A DNA stretch of 64,000 nucleotides from Chrysogorgia sp. JL179-B06. Taxonomy: Eukaryota > Cnidaria > Anthozoa > Scleralcyonacea > Chrysogorgiidae. The position numbers were made by a program, and so were the translations under genes. Below are positions 41,404-52,287 of this stretch, piece by piece. The notes beneath the pieces are model-generated. The model ran no database searches, had not been told where the DNA came from, and saw nothing but the letters and a program-made list of their open reading frames with translations. Numbering within the stretch: position 1 is the first letter of the stretch; every line of letters starts with the position of its first letter. The stretch is from positions 1,712,501-1,776,500 of the forward strand of contig JAYKKM010000415.1 in assembly GCA_035772405.1 (NCBI GenBank), given 5' to 3'.

Positions 41404-44400
41404 CTGGTAATGGAGAAAAATGTTAGAGTCGTGGATTAATACGGACTAACGACTTCTGCTATCCAAATTGGTAATCCCATGTTGATTAGTGAGAAACATT
41501 CATGTTTCTCTATTCCTCGGACATGCTGAAGATTAAGTAATGGAGTTAACTATCTTTTAGAGGGCTTATTCTTTATGATTGTCAAGAGCATGCTATGCGG
41601 CAGAATAAATGATCTTGCAATTGTTCATAACTTGGGTTTCCAAGTAAAATTTAACTAACCAGGCATCAAGTTAATATAAATGTCACGTGTGTAATTTAAC
41701 AAGCAATTTCACTGGCTGTAGATTGACACTTATATTGACATGTTATTTAACAAAAATATGACGCATAAAAAATACATGACATTTGTTTGATATACGATTT
41801 TTGGCTAGCTCTTTCTACGTTTCTCTGGAAATAGATTAAATATTTAAGTGTCTTCGATATTACTTTTCAAAAAATTAATCGCATGAGCTCTTCTGTTTAT
41901 ATTTCCAAGAGTAAAAACTAAAATAATTTATAAAAACGTAATGAGAAATTTCAATTACTTTGCGATCATCAGTTTTTCGGAATATTAAGTTTGACAAGAA
42001 CATTCGTAATTTGTGGAAAGCATGAAAAATATGGTTTCGCTAAACCTCAATAAATATCCAAAACCACCTGCGCTAAGCCCTAAAATAATTTCAACGACCA
42101 TAATTTCAACGACCAAAATTTCAGCGGTGTGCAATTTCTAACAGATAGTCAAACCACTACAGATTTTTTGGTGAAATAATCATGCATAAACGTATTACAG
42201 TAAAATAGAAACATACCAAGAATAATTAGTTCGATCTCGTATAAACGGTGGACTTCATCAAGCCCAGAATCAGTCCATAACATCGTAACATATATTTGGC
42301 ATTTCTTTTACCTCTTTTCGCCGATAGTCGTGGAGCAATCGTTTGCCGAACCACTCCAGATTATTCTCACTGGATTTTTCTAAAGACAGACAGAAACACA
42401 AACAGTTTCTGAATTCTATTCTTCGACATTCAAGTAAATAATATTTTAAGCCATAAGCCATAATAACAATTAACGTATCCATTCCAAAATATCTTCATAT
42501 CATTTAGGACTAAACATAACGATAAAAGTGTTAAAAGGATGAAGGAACGAAATGGAAAGTTAATGTCTTGATAATGAAAAGAAACTCACTTCGTTACAAG
42601 AAACGATAAAGATGAAATCTCAGGTTGTTCTGGCAGATTAGCTCAGTCAAGCTAGGATGTTGATGGCGAATAATATAAACATTTTCTGTCCGTTCAAAGC
42701 AGCAGAAGAATTTGTCAATGATCTGTCGTCAAAAGAATAGACCTTAATACACCCTATTAAAATTTGAAAGATTCCTCGTGATAACTTGTCAGTCTCGCTT
42801 CTCTATCCACATGCCACAATGCATAATATTATCAGAATAAACCTCAGACACACTAAAAAGATCTTTGAGCAAATACCAAGATAAACTTTCTGAAATAATC
42901 AATGAATTTCACCGTGTATACGAAATACATTAAAAAGAAAATTATTTTTTTACTTCAACAAATTCGTTTTACTAATAAATTATTAAAAGAAAGATAACTA
43001 GAATGAAGCCACAACAATGAACCAAAAATTATTTGGGGTCATATGAGACCAAACAATGTTCATTATAAATCAAAATTTGACTTTCGCATAGTGTTTTAAA
43101 GAATAATATATGAATTACGTATTGTTGATCTAGGCTTTTGTCTAATATGAAAGAACTCGTAAAATGATAGAATAACACCTATTACAACTTTTCCGTATTT
43201 TACTTCGTTTTTGAAATATTGCAGTTTGTTTGATGGTCTTTGACGTCAGTATGCGTGCAATTATATAATATGATTCTGTCATATATGCTGCATATATGAC
43301 AGAATCATATTATATAATTTCTACTGCACGCAGGCTATGACGTCAGGTGCTGGGGTAGAGAATTTCCACACATTAGAATATTAGTTCAATCTTCAAGTTT
43401 GTTCCACAAATTTACTTGAAAAAGTGCTTATATAAATAACTCCTCGTGATAATGAACGTTGTAAACTTAGCAATCACTGAGATATAAGACTTTTTTAACG
43501 AGTGAAAATTTGGCCCGCAACCGAAATGTAAAATTATTATAACATCAACCCAAGTCAGTTTTAGGATTAGGATTTCGGTTAGGATTAGCGATTATTTGAA
43601 TTTCGGTTTGTTCATATATCGAGAAAGCGCCCAGCATCTGACGTCCGAACAAACTGAAATATTTCAAAAACGAAGTAAAATACGGGGAAGTTGTAAAAGG
43701 TATTACTCTATCATTTTACGAGTTCTTTCATATCAGACAAACTTAATTTTTGTTGCCAATGTCCTTTAACATTATTTTTATATTGCATGTCTGCGTATAT
43801 TAATCTGTCATTCAGAGAGGTAAAAATCTCTATTTTTAGAAACACATAGTTTAGTTTCCGACGACTGAAAGGTAAGGAAGTAAGGCGGGAAATTGCTAGG
43901 GGTGAATCAATTTCTGCCACACTGCCACAGACATTACTTGTTCAACACAATAGTTACATATGGTTGCTATACTGTTGCTAAGACGTTCAAAGTATTTCTT
44001 TTGAGTGAATGCCTTTTTAAAATGGAAATCAATGAACAAACATATGGATTGGGAAATCGACCAAGGTAAAAGGTTGCGACATTGGTTTGTTCGTTTTTAT
44101 TGGCAGATGAGAAAAATCACTATTGTGACCAATGACTGCGAGACCGGAAATAAATACGAAATGAGTTGGCTTTACCGTTTGGAACAAAGAAGTCGGTATT
44201 TAAATATGGTCATGATGCCCTTATATGGCATTCGGAGGCCATCTATTTATGAGCGCGTCGTGGCGTAATCATCGAAGAAAAATTTTGAATTGCGTCAGGC
44301 GGCCATTGGGTTAGGTTGCATTAGCTTTTCGTTGCGACACCCGCAGATAATAGAAAGATTTCATCAGAATGGCTTCACTGGGTTTAAACCAACTCTGTTG

Positions 44401-44610
44401 AAGGGATTGGCCGTTGTTTGGCCTGCCCTACAACAAATAAAGTTGTTTCGAATTCGTTGTGGATTCGTGATTTGAATTGCGTGTGCAAACCGCTTACCTC
44501 TCACAAAAACTGCAACGTCATTTGTAAAGGACACAGATCGTAAAGGCAGCGCCTTCGTCATTCTGGTGAAACTCCAAAGTGACAGAGAGAGTTTTTAAGT
44601 TCTAGTGTAG
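41404..44610. other. KCNQ-Tribbles divergent spacer, mostly no recognised gene
   Basis: Should contain the KCNQ 5' region and the Tribbles promoter and 5' UTR. A minus-strand frame at 42270-42482 and a plus-strand frame at 44005-44268 lack family similarity that I recognise. The MITE at 43133-43768 is the only clear structure. Confidence 0.45.
43133..43768. mobile_element. Long-TIR MITE, second copy, with internal perfect hairpin
   Basis: Right terminal repeat complete (TTTTGTTGCCAATGTCCTTT), left end slightly shortened (starts TTGTCTAATATGAAAGAACT). Arms match 9812-11160. Inside, 43260-43319 is a perfect hairpin with about 27-bp arms (ATGATTCTGTCATATATG and complement). Confidence 0.8.
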
Positions 44611-46986
44611 ATGCTTTACCAGCAACGAAGTCATCCATACCAGCGCAATGGAGGAACTAAAAGAAATAATACTGAACAATCGTCTGTGGCCAACTTGACA
44701 GCGACGAAGTCGGTGAATAAAGAAAAGGAACTACAAACTGATGTTACATCATCAAATCATCAAACACCGCGAATCAGTAACGGTAATCCTCTTTCACAAG
44801 GCAAGAATGTCTTTAAAATTGGTAAATATGTTCTGTTGGAAGGAAATCCAGGGAGTTCATTTAGTCGTGTGATTGATTGTCAAAATCGTGCTGAACTTGC
44901 GTGTAAGGTTGTGGATGCGAAAAAACTAGGAGATGTAATCTCTCCGTACAGTCATTTAACGACACATGAAAACATTAATGAAATTGTCGACATTATAGTG
45001 GGAGATCGTAAAGCTTATGTGTTTATGAAAAGTTCTGTTGGTGATTTACATAGTTATGTGAGAATGAAGAAACGATTAAAGGAAGACGAGGCTTGTAAGT
45101 TGTTTGGTCAAATTGTCCGAGCAGTGTGTCATTGCCATCGATCTGGGATCGTGCTAAGAGATTTAAAACTGAGAAAATTTGTATTCAAGAATAAAGATAG
45201 GTAAGAAATGATTTCTTTATGTTAGAGATTTGTGGCCATGTGATGCTCGTTTCTTTGTGCATTGTTGCCCCCATATGAATAAAGTACAGCGTTGTCCTGT
45301 CTTGTGGCAACTTTATTGTTAGTAATTCTTTGTCAACTTAGAACTCGTTGCTAAGGTCGTTTAATCTATCACAAGAGTATAAAGTTTGTTAATACCAGCC
45401 GTAAATCTTCAGGAATATTTTCAAATCAATATTTTGTTACAATGGATAAACCGGAATTGAAGTAGACACGAATCTGGTAAAATACTGATTGAGTTTTCCT
45501 ATGTTTTTACATACACATGTGAATACAATATAGCAAAATGATTACAAAACACCTAGAGATTTTTCGTATTTATTTCCAAGTATTTTTTTGTAATTCGTAA
45601 CTACCCAAGTGGGAGTATGCCAGAGTGCTATGCGCAGTGATTTTAAGCGTGGGCTTTACATTGAAGTGTTTTGATGATGTGTCGATGTCGGATTCTTTTG
45701 GCGTCATTGGAGACAAGAAATGTCATCATATTTCTGTCTGCCTGTTGTTTTGTTGGTAATAATGTTTAAGATTCAGAAACTTCGTTGTCCGACAATCATC
45801 TTTCTAAAGACTTCGCTGTATTAAACAGATGTCGGAGCAGTTTCGGGACACCTTTTGCCATGTCTTGCTGTGTCGTTGGCGTTAATACCGCGTTACCTTG
45901 GCCGGAAGTGGTAGGATGACCGACCTAATCACGTCTGTTTACTTATCATTATTTTTATTATTAAATTTCGTTATTGCTGTATCGAGGCATGAAGAAGAAC
46001 ATATCTCACTAGTTTTTGCCGCAGTTTCAAATCATAAAATCAACAAATATTCTCCTATAGCAGTCGATTGTGACAGGAATGAATATCAGGATGCATGAGT
46101 TTCACACATCAATACGTGGAGGAAGTCTTTTGATTGAAATCGGTTTTTATGCATTTCCTGCATGAGCATCAGACATCAATGACCACGCAGTCTGCACATC
46201 AACTTGAATCACATCAATGAAATTGAATGCCACAACAACAAGGAGTGCCAAATATTAAATTTAAGAAGGGAAAGTCAAACTATGTAGGGGTACTATAGCT
46301 ACAAGTCTCTCTGTGTCGTCCTAAGTGACCAGCAATACAGACTTTGAGAAAGGCTTAGGGGCAACCACAAGTTCTTTTTTCAAATGGAAAATAACAACTC
46401 ATTATCCACTTTGCATATTCACCAAAATTGCCATTGTTCTCCCAACCACACCATATTTTACATATTGAAAACAACACCTAATTTCAATTTTGCTTTCACT
46501 TTTAGGACAGAATTAAAACTGGAGTGTTTAGAGGATGCATGTGTACTTGAGGGACCAAATGATACCTTAGAGGATAAACATGGTTGTCCAGCATATGTTA
46601 GTCCAGAGCTTTTACATTGTACAGGTGGTTACTCGGGTAAGCTTGCCGACATCTGGAGTCTTGGAGTTATGTTATACACCATGCTTGTCGGACGTTATCC
46701 TTTCCAAGATATGGAACCAACTGTACTTTTCTCAAAAATTAGAAGAGGCCACTTTGTTATTCCAGATTCATTGTCATCCAAGGCAAAATGTCTCATTCGT
46801 TCAATGATGCGACAAGAACCATCGCAACGGTTAAATAGTGAAGAAATTTTAGAGCACCCATGGTTCAAATCAGCATTCAACTCTGTAAGCTCGTACCGTA
46901 TTGATAAACGAACCCCTGACCAAACTGTTCCCATTGTAAATGTACAGGACACGTATTTTCTGCCTGTAAAGAATCCCTCTCTGTAA
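44611..46986 (+). CDS. TRIB: Tribbles pseudokinase (2 exons)
   Basis: Pseudokinase scaffold that in animals recruits COP1 ubiquitin ligase and MEK1 or transcription-factor substrates. 356 aa; exons 44611-45200 and 46506-46986, phase 2, GT-AG. The order is a polar N-terminal tail (1-66), an N-lobe with a degenerate glycine loop and ACKV lysine (K99), GDLHSYVRMKKRLKEDEA, the Tribbles catalytic-loop variant VLRDLKLRKF (181-190), and LECLEDACVLEG in place of DFG, so it lacks the normal metal-binding motif. KHGCPAYVSPE and ADIWSLGVMLYTMLVGRYPF follow. The C-tail has DQTVP (335-339), matching the COP1-binding DQxVP motif of vertebrate Tribbles. The orthologue number within TRIB1-3 cannot be assigned. 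It is divergent from KCNQ with a spacer of about 3.2 kb. Confidence 0.93.
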
Positions 46987-47293
46987 ATTTTTGTCATAAA
47001 TTTTCTGTACAGTTTCAACTGTAAGATACTTTTAAGTTTTTTTCAACTGTAAAATATTCTTTAACAAACATGAGTACTCTATCATATGCTAATATTTACT
47101 ATGTCGAAAGTTTAGAGTAGATTTTTGTAAATATATAGCAGTGAAAAGGAACATGATGAATATTTTTAGGAACATGGAAATTGAGTGCAAAATTAAAGAG
47201 ATAAAATATCAATTTTATCTTTTTTCAAAATGTTATATACCTACACTTGTTTCTATTCTTATGCCAAAGTAATAATTTAAATTTATGGAAGGA

Positions 47294-47299
47294 AATAAA
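47294..47299 (+). promoter_or_regulatory. Candidate polyadenylation signal of Tribbles
   Basis: AATAAA about 300 nt downstream of the Tribbles stop, inside a short hairpin (GGAAGGAAATAA ... TTATTTCCTTCC). It is the first clear hexamer in the 3' region. Confidence 0.4.
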
Positions 47300-47929
47300 A
47301 CTCTTATTTCCTTCCATTCCTTCCTTAAAGCCAACTCGGCTTTATAAACAAAAAATCTGTGAATCAGATTTATCAAGAACTTAGTTTATTCACTTATTCT
47401 CAGTTTGTCCCCATGTAATAATCACTTCCTCAACTGTAAATTGTCCAATCAGAGAGCTAGGGTTGAAACATGTGACCAGTCAATTTATCATAGAATTACC
47501 CCATTTTGTGGTATTCAACCTCAATACCAACACTAGCAATGGAGGAACAAGAAAACAGTTATGACAGTATTCAAGATTGTTTCGGTATAACAGTTTATAG
47601 ACCCTCCACTTGGGGAATTTGACTAAATATTACCCCTTGGGATGATATATCCCTTATTTTGTCAAATTCCCCTTGCTCTGGACAGGGCTGCAAAAAGCCA
47701 AGATAGGTGCCCCTAAATACCCTAGAAGCTTCATTCTATGTGTAGGATTTGCATGATGATTATCATTTCAGGCCCCTTATTTGTTGGCACATGCCCTGGG
47801 GCAGTTGACCTGGATAACCAACCTCCCCCCTTATCGACAGGGCTGGCTAGTGGCTCCGAGTCTATAAATGATAAATGTTGACCTCCAGAAATACTGAAAG
47901 GACACATGCTGCATGTGTTAGAAGTGCAA

Positions 47930-48260
47930 TGATGTATTATGATAGTGAAGCATGGACAGTCAAAGAAGATGATGTTAAGTCTTGAATGCATGGCTTTTGA
48001 GGATGATTAGATGGATATGTAATGTGACATTGAGATACAGGAAGACATCACAAAAGCTAAGAGGTTGTTTAACATCAGGGATGTTATCTGTAAGAGTAAG
48101 CTTGGTTAGTTTGGTAATATGCAGAGGATAGATCAAGATAACTGGATGTGAAATACCATTGATTTAGATATGCTTGTTTCCAGAAAAGCTAAAAAAAACT
48201 TGTCCTAGACAGCTTAGTTGCTATCATGTAATGCCCATGGGCTAACCTATGCAAGCATGA
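47930..48260 (+). pseudogene. Relic of a non-LTR retrotransposon
   Basis: Frames broken by stops and shifts read MYYDSEAWTVKEDDVKS then MIRWICNVTLRYRKTSQKLR. This resembles the YGSEAWT...RMLRWICGVTLRDR block found downstream of the LINE reverse-transcriptase domain. Heavily decayed; boundaries uncertain. Confidence 0.5.
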
Positions 48261-49639
48261 AAAATGGCCATTAAAACTATTATCATTAATATTATGCCAG
48301 CCTTTATCTGCATTGCAATTGCAGGTCACTAAGGTAAGCTTGCTAAAGTAGTTAGACTGCGATGATAGTGGTTACCCAGGTCAGCTTGTGACTCCATGTA
48401 ATCACACCTTTGAGCAAGATTTGGTTTCCCGTTCTTTCTGTAATTACGTAACCATTTAATTTACGGAGCATTTTGAATTTTCAAACCACAATACGTGCAT
48501 ACATAGTTAATTGCGTGTAGGGCATATTGGCACTGGCACAGTATAACACTTTGGTTATGAATCACCGCACGCAATTTCCAAACCAACCCCAAGTATGTAT
48601 TGTCAAGTATTTGTTCAGGTAGGAACAGAGAACGTCACGAGGGAAGTGGGGCATGCCCACGAGCACACCCAACGTGCACACCCAATGAACCACGTCGCTA
48701 TGTTATCAAAGAACGTCAAACAATATTGAAAATTAAGAAGCTTCTAACGTATCTATGGCTTCTAGAAATCACATGTCACCCGGGTAGCCGTCTGTACAAC
48801 AAATATTCGAGAGTAGTGTTTATATTCTCCTTCGCCGACGCTCGTTCGATCTCTCACTCTCCACTAAAGTGGGAGCGATCCAAATGGAATGCAGCTGCAT
48901 TACATATATTAAATCAAGGGTGCCAGCTCCAAATAATAAACAGGCGATACAAAAATTGAAGCTAGATATAATTTAACACCGTTTTGATTTCCTTAGGATC
49001 TCTAATATAAAATCAAACCACTGCAGCCGCTGCGTAGGCCGAGTGTGTTAACTTCAAAACTTTTCGAGCACTTATGACAATGCTCGGCATAGTTGCCGTC
49101 ATCACATAGGTAACCTACTCACTACTGTCTCAGAGAACTGACTCAGCGATAAAGCCGAGTTTTTCGCAACGTTGTCATCTCGTTTTTCGAAATAACGAAC
49201 ATAGTTTCTACTACAACATTTCGATCATTCGCTCTCATTACACCCACGTTAGCGATCACTTCAGAAATTTAGAGAGCACGTAGCTCTAATTGTTGATTGT
49301 AACATTGATAACGTGGGGCTGATTGGCTAGCCCACACCGCTGTTTATACAAAGGAAAATGGATAGTCATCACTTATCCAGAATGTTCTAGAATTATAGTG
49401 GGTATTTGTTAGTTCAATGAATCATGAAAATGTTGGGTGGGGATGCCACAAGAATGTACAGAAGATTTCTTAGCTTATAATTTGATAAATGTTGCTTTTA
49501 TTTCGCCTCGGCGGCACAAATGCATAGCATGACGGTGAATCGTGAGGAATGGGAAATTTGATATGCGATAAGACTGTTATCTTTATCCCTAATGAAATTT
49601 TCACATTTCAATTTTAAATCATCGGAAATACTAGTTATA
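48261..49639. other. Intergenic, nothing recognised
   Basis: A 119-codon frame at 48600-48959 has no visible domain, no convincing coding pattern and no splice partner. No repeats of note. Confidence 0.45.
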
Positions 49640-49910
49640 AAACGTATTGTGCTGCGTAGGCAGTGTAGAAATATAAATCAAATATCTAAAAAGATTGGTG
49701 TACTGCCGAAATAGCGTGTAAGTTGTCGGACGTTTGGAGTGAAGGCCCTTCGTCAGAGAGTGAAACGTAAAGTGAAATAATAACAGAGACTCCGTTATTA
49801 TTTTACTTTACGTTTCACTCTCTGATGAAGGGCCTTTGCTCGAAACGTTAGACAACTCACACGCTATTTCGGCAGTACACCAACCTTTTTAGATATTTGG
49901 AAATACTAGT
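49640..49910. mobile_element. Inverted repeat carrying hammerhead-like arms
   Basis: Arms start GTGCTGCGTAGGCAGTGT and AAGATTGGTGTACTGCCG; the second half is the complement of the first. The plus arm (49819-49852) has CUGAUGA, a GGGC...GCUC stem, GAAA, CGUU and 3-bp stem I pairing. The minus arm has GAAA changed to CAAA, so it should be inactive. It is the best-preserved member of a family seen at 762-1313, 1898-2015, 2927-3060, 33490-33740, 50835-50890 and 59170-59390. Confidence 0.65.
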
Positions 49911-49950
49911 TACTCTTTAATGTTGCAAAAAAGAGGCGGAGGGAGGTCTT

Positions 49951-50734
49951 GACTACACACGAGTGACCACGAATGACCATGAGTGCTATTTTCATATGTG
50001 GCTAGATGGGATACTCGCAGCTGAGAATCTTGAAGTAATCATATGTCTGAACTAAATCCAATTCCCAAATCTATCTCTAATCCTAACAGTTACCCCACTC
50101 CTAACCGAAGCCCTAACCCCGCGCCCTTCTCGCCCAAAAAACGCCCTTCAGTTCTCGCCCAAATCGGAGGAGGTAGCCCTAACCACATTCCATGCTTAAA
50201 CTAACTGTGAACTCATACAATAATCAATTAGCGAGATACAAAAATCAAAGTCCGACACACTGTATAAGAAAAGTCTTGTCCTGTATAGCTCTGTATTCAT
50301 ATTGATCTGTATAGGTATCTTTATAGACAGCAATATATGTATATCTCCAAATTATATATAGGCTTGTATATTGGTATCATATGGGCATATAGTGGTATTA
50401 CATCAAGTTATTTGCGCGCGAAACATGAAGGTTTTGGCTAGATGAGATACTCCCAGTTGAGTTCACAATTAGTTTAAGCCTGCGATTAAGGTCGTAGTGT
50501 GGTTAGGGCTACCTCCTCCGCAGGCGTTTTGGGCGAGAAGGGCGCTTTTTGGACGAGAAGGGCGCGGGGTTAGGGCTTCGGTTAGGATAAGTGTTAGGAT
50601 TAGAGATAAATTTGGGATTTAGTTCAGACATATGATTACTTCAAGATTCTCAACTGCGAGTATCCCATCTAGCCACGACCAAACATTAAAATAGCATTCG
50701 TGGTCACTCGTGTGTACTTGTAGTCAAGATCGTG
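49951..50734. mobile_element. 784-bp foldback element with about 270-bp arms
   Basis: Left arm with GACTACACACGAGTGACCAC, GATGGGATACTCGCAGCTGA and CTAACCGAAGCCCTAACCCC; the right arm is the complement in the same order, with scattered changes. Repeated TTAGG-like blocks (CCTAACC) occur in both arms. No transposase. Confidence 0.8.
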
Positions 50735-51609
50735 GAGGGAGGGCTTTTTTGCCAATCTTTTGTTTTGTAATAATGAGCAGTCATCTTGTAAATCAGTTTG
50801 TCAAGAAAATACACCTAATGAGAGAGTATAAAAGTAGTGTGCTGCGTAAGCATGAGTGTTAAAACAACAAAAAAACAAGGTTGGTGTGATCACTTTCCTT
50901 TGCTGTTTGGCATATGCATTTCTTTATTTCGTTATGAAGGAACATATTGAAGTAATATTTCTGACCCCTTTCCCTTCTACTTTTCTTAGCCTTGGAGTTA
51001 CTGTCTTTCACTTTATATTTCTTAATAGAAAATTGTTGAATTTTCAAGTTTTAATAGTTTGATTCCTTAATTATTAGTTTTGTTTGAAGAAATTGATTTC
51101 ACAATTTGTTTCTTAAAATTATAGGAGGGGTATTAAAAAATTTCTTTCGAACATTTGAATGCAGGGGGATAAATATATGAGGAGTCAGAATTTTTTATTA
51201 AAATCATAGATTCCGCTCCAGGCGCTTTATTTCTTTGCGCGGCTTATTTCGCAGGCGGGGGAGCGGAGGTAAGACCCTGGGTACGAGGTTAGCTCCCAAC
51301 TACCAATAATCAATGTATGCAATGGCCGGGGGTTAGAAAACTCGCGTGGCGGGGGGTATAGGGTTAGAAAACTCGCGTGGCGTTAGGATTAGTATTTCGA
51401 TTTAGTTAGGGATTCCGAGATAATTTTCCACGTGACCTTTGACGGATGTCGGAGTTAAAGGGCTCTGGGAACGAGAATGGCGCTTTCCCCCAAATGTGTG
51501 AGATCTTGCTAAAAGGGGGTCTGTAGAAGATGCTACCTTTGTTCAGTGTGGTGACCAGGGCTTATACTGGTATAAGCACCCTGCTGGTGACATTTTATTA
51601 TAAAATAAC

Positions 51610-51845
51610 ATGTATACTACGCAGGCTCTGATTGGTCAATACCCGTGTTTGGATCAAGCCATCCAAACACGGAAATTTTCCGCAAAAATTTCGATCCAAA
51701 CACTTGGGAAGTTGCTCGTCTTTCGAAAAGCTAAAAACACTGGCCTAGCGGCTTGTGGTTTTTTACACTTTTCTCCGGTCTCGCAACTTCCCGCGTGTTT
51801 GGATCACAGTATCCAAACACGGAAACCATTAGGTATTTCTTCTTG
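51610..51845. repeat. Repeat with GTGTTTGGAT hairpins
   Basis: Two small palindromes (GTGTTTGGATCAAGCC ATCCAAACAC type at 51644-51672, and again at 51794-51822) flank an ORF-less segment that holds a third GATCCAAACAC. The pattern suggests a foldback insertion. Confidence 0.5.
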
Positions 51846-52287
51846 CTAATAGGTTGGTAATAATGACGTAATGCACGAGTTGTAAATTAGCTAACCATAA
51901 TTAACTTTAATCCTAATCCCCCGCGCCTAACTACAGCTGAGAAATGTGAATGGCGATTCATGATGACAGCTGTCATATATAGGCCTATATAGCCCACATA
52001 TCAAAATAATTTAACTCAAACATGGCTGGTTCTGAAGATGAAGGAAGCCCCTATATTCTTTCTTGTATAATATTCTGAGAAATAAATATTTTTAGTTAAA
52101 ATCTAGAAATTCCTTAACAACTCCATTTATTTAAAAAATCGTAAACCCAGACCCCTGCGCGAACTTCCGGGGTGTTGCCAAAAGATTGAGGAAGATTTAT
52201 ACAAAGACCATTGGTTATACTCAAGTTAGCTTATTTGGACAACTAACCTGTCCAGCATGAGTAACGAATCAGTACAGCATTAAGTAT

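Noticed and set aside
42270..42482. Possible upstream KCNQ exon or separate gene
   Set aside because: No similarity to KCNQ N-termini and no fitting donor or phase was found.
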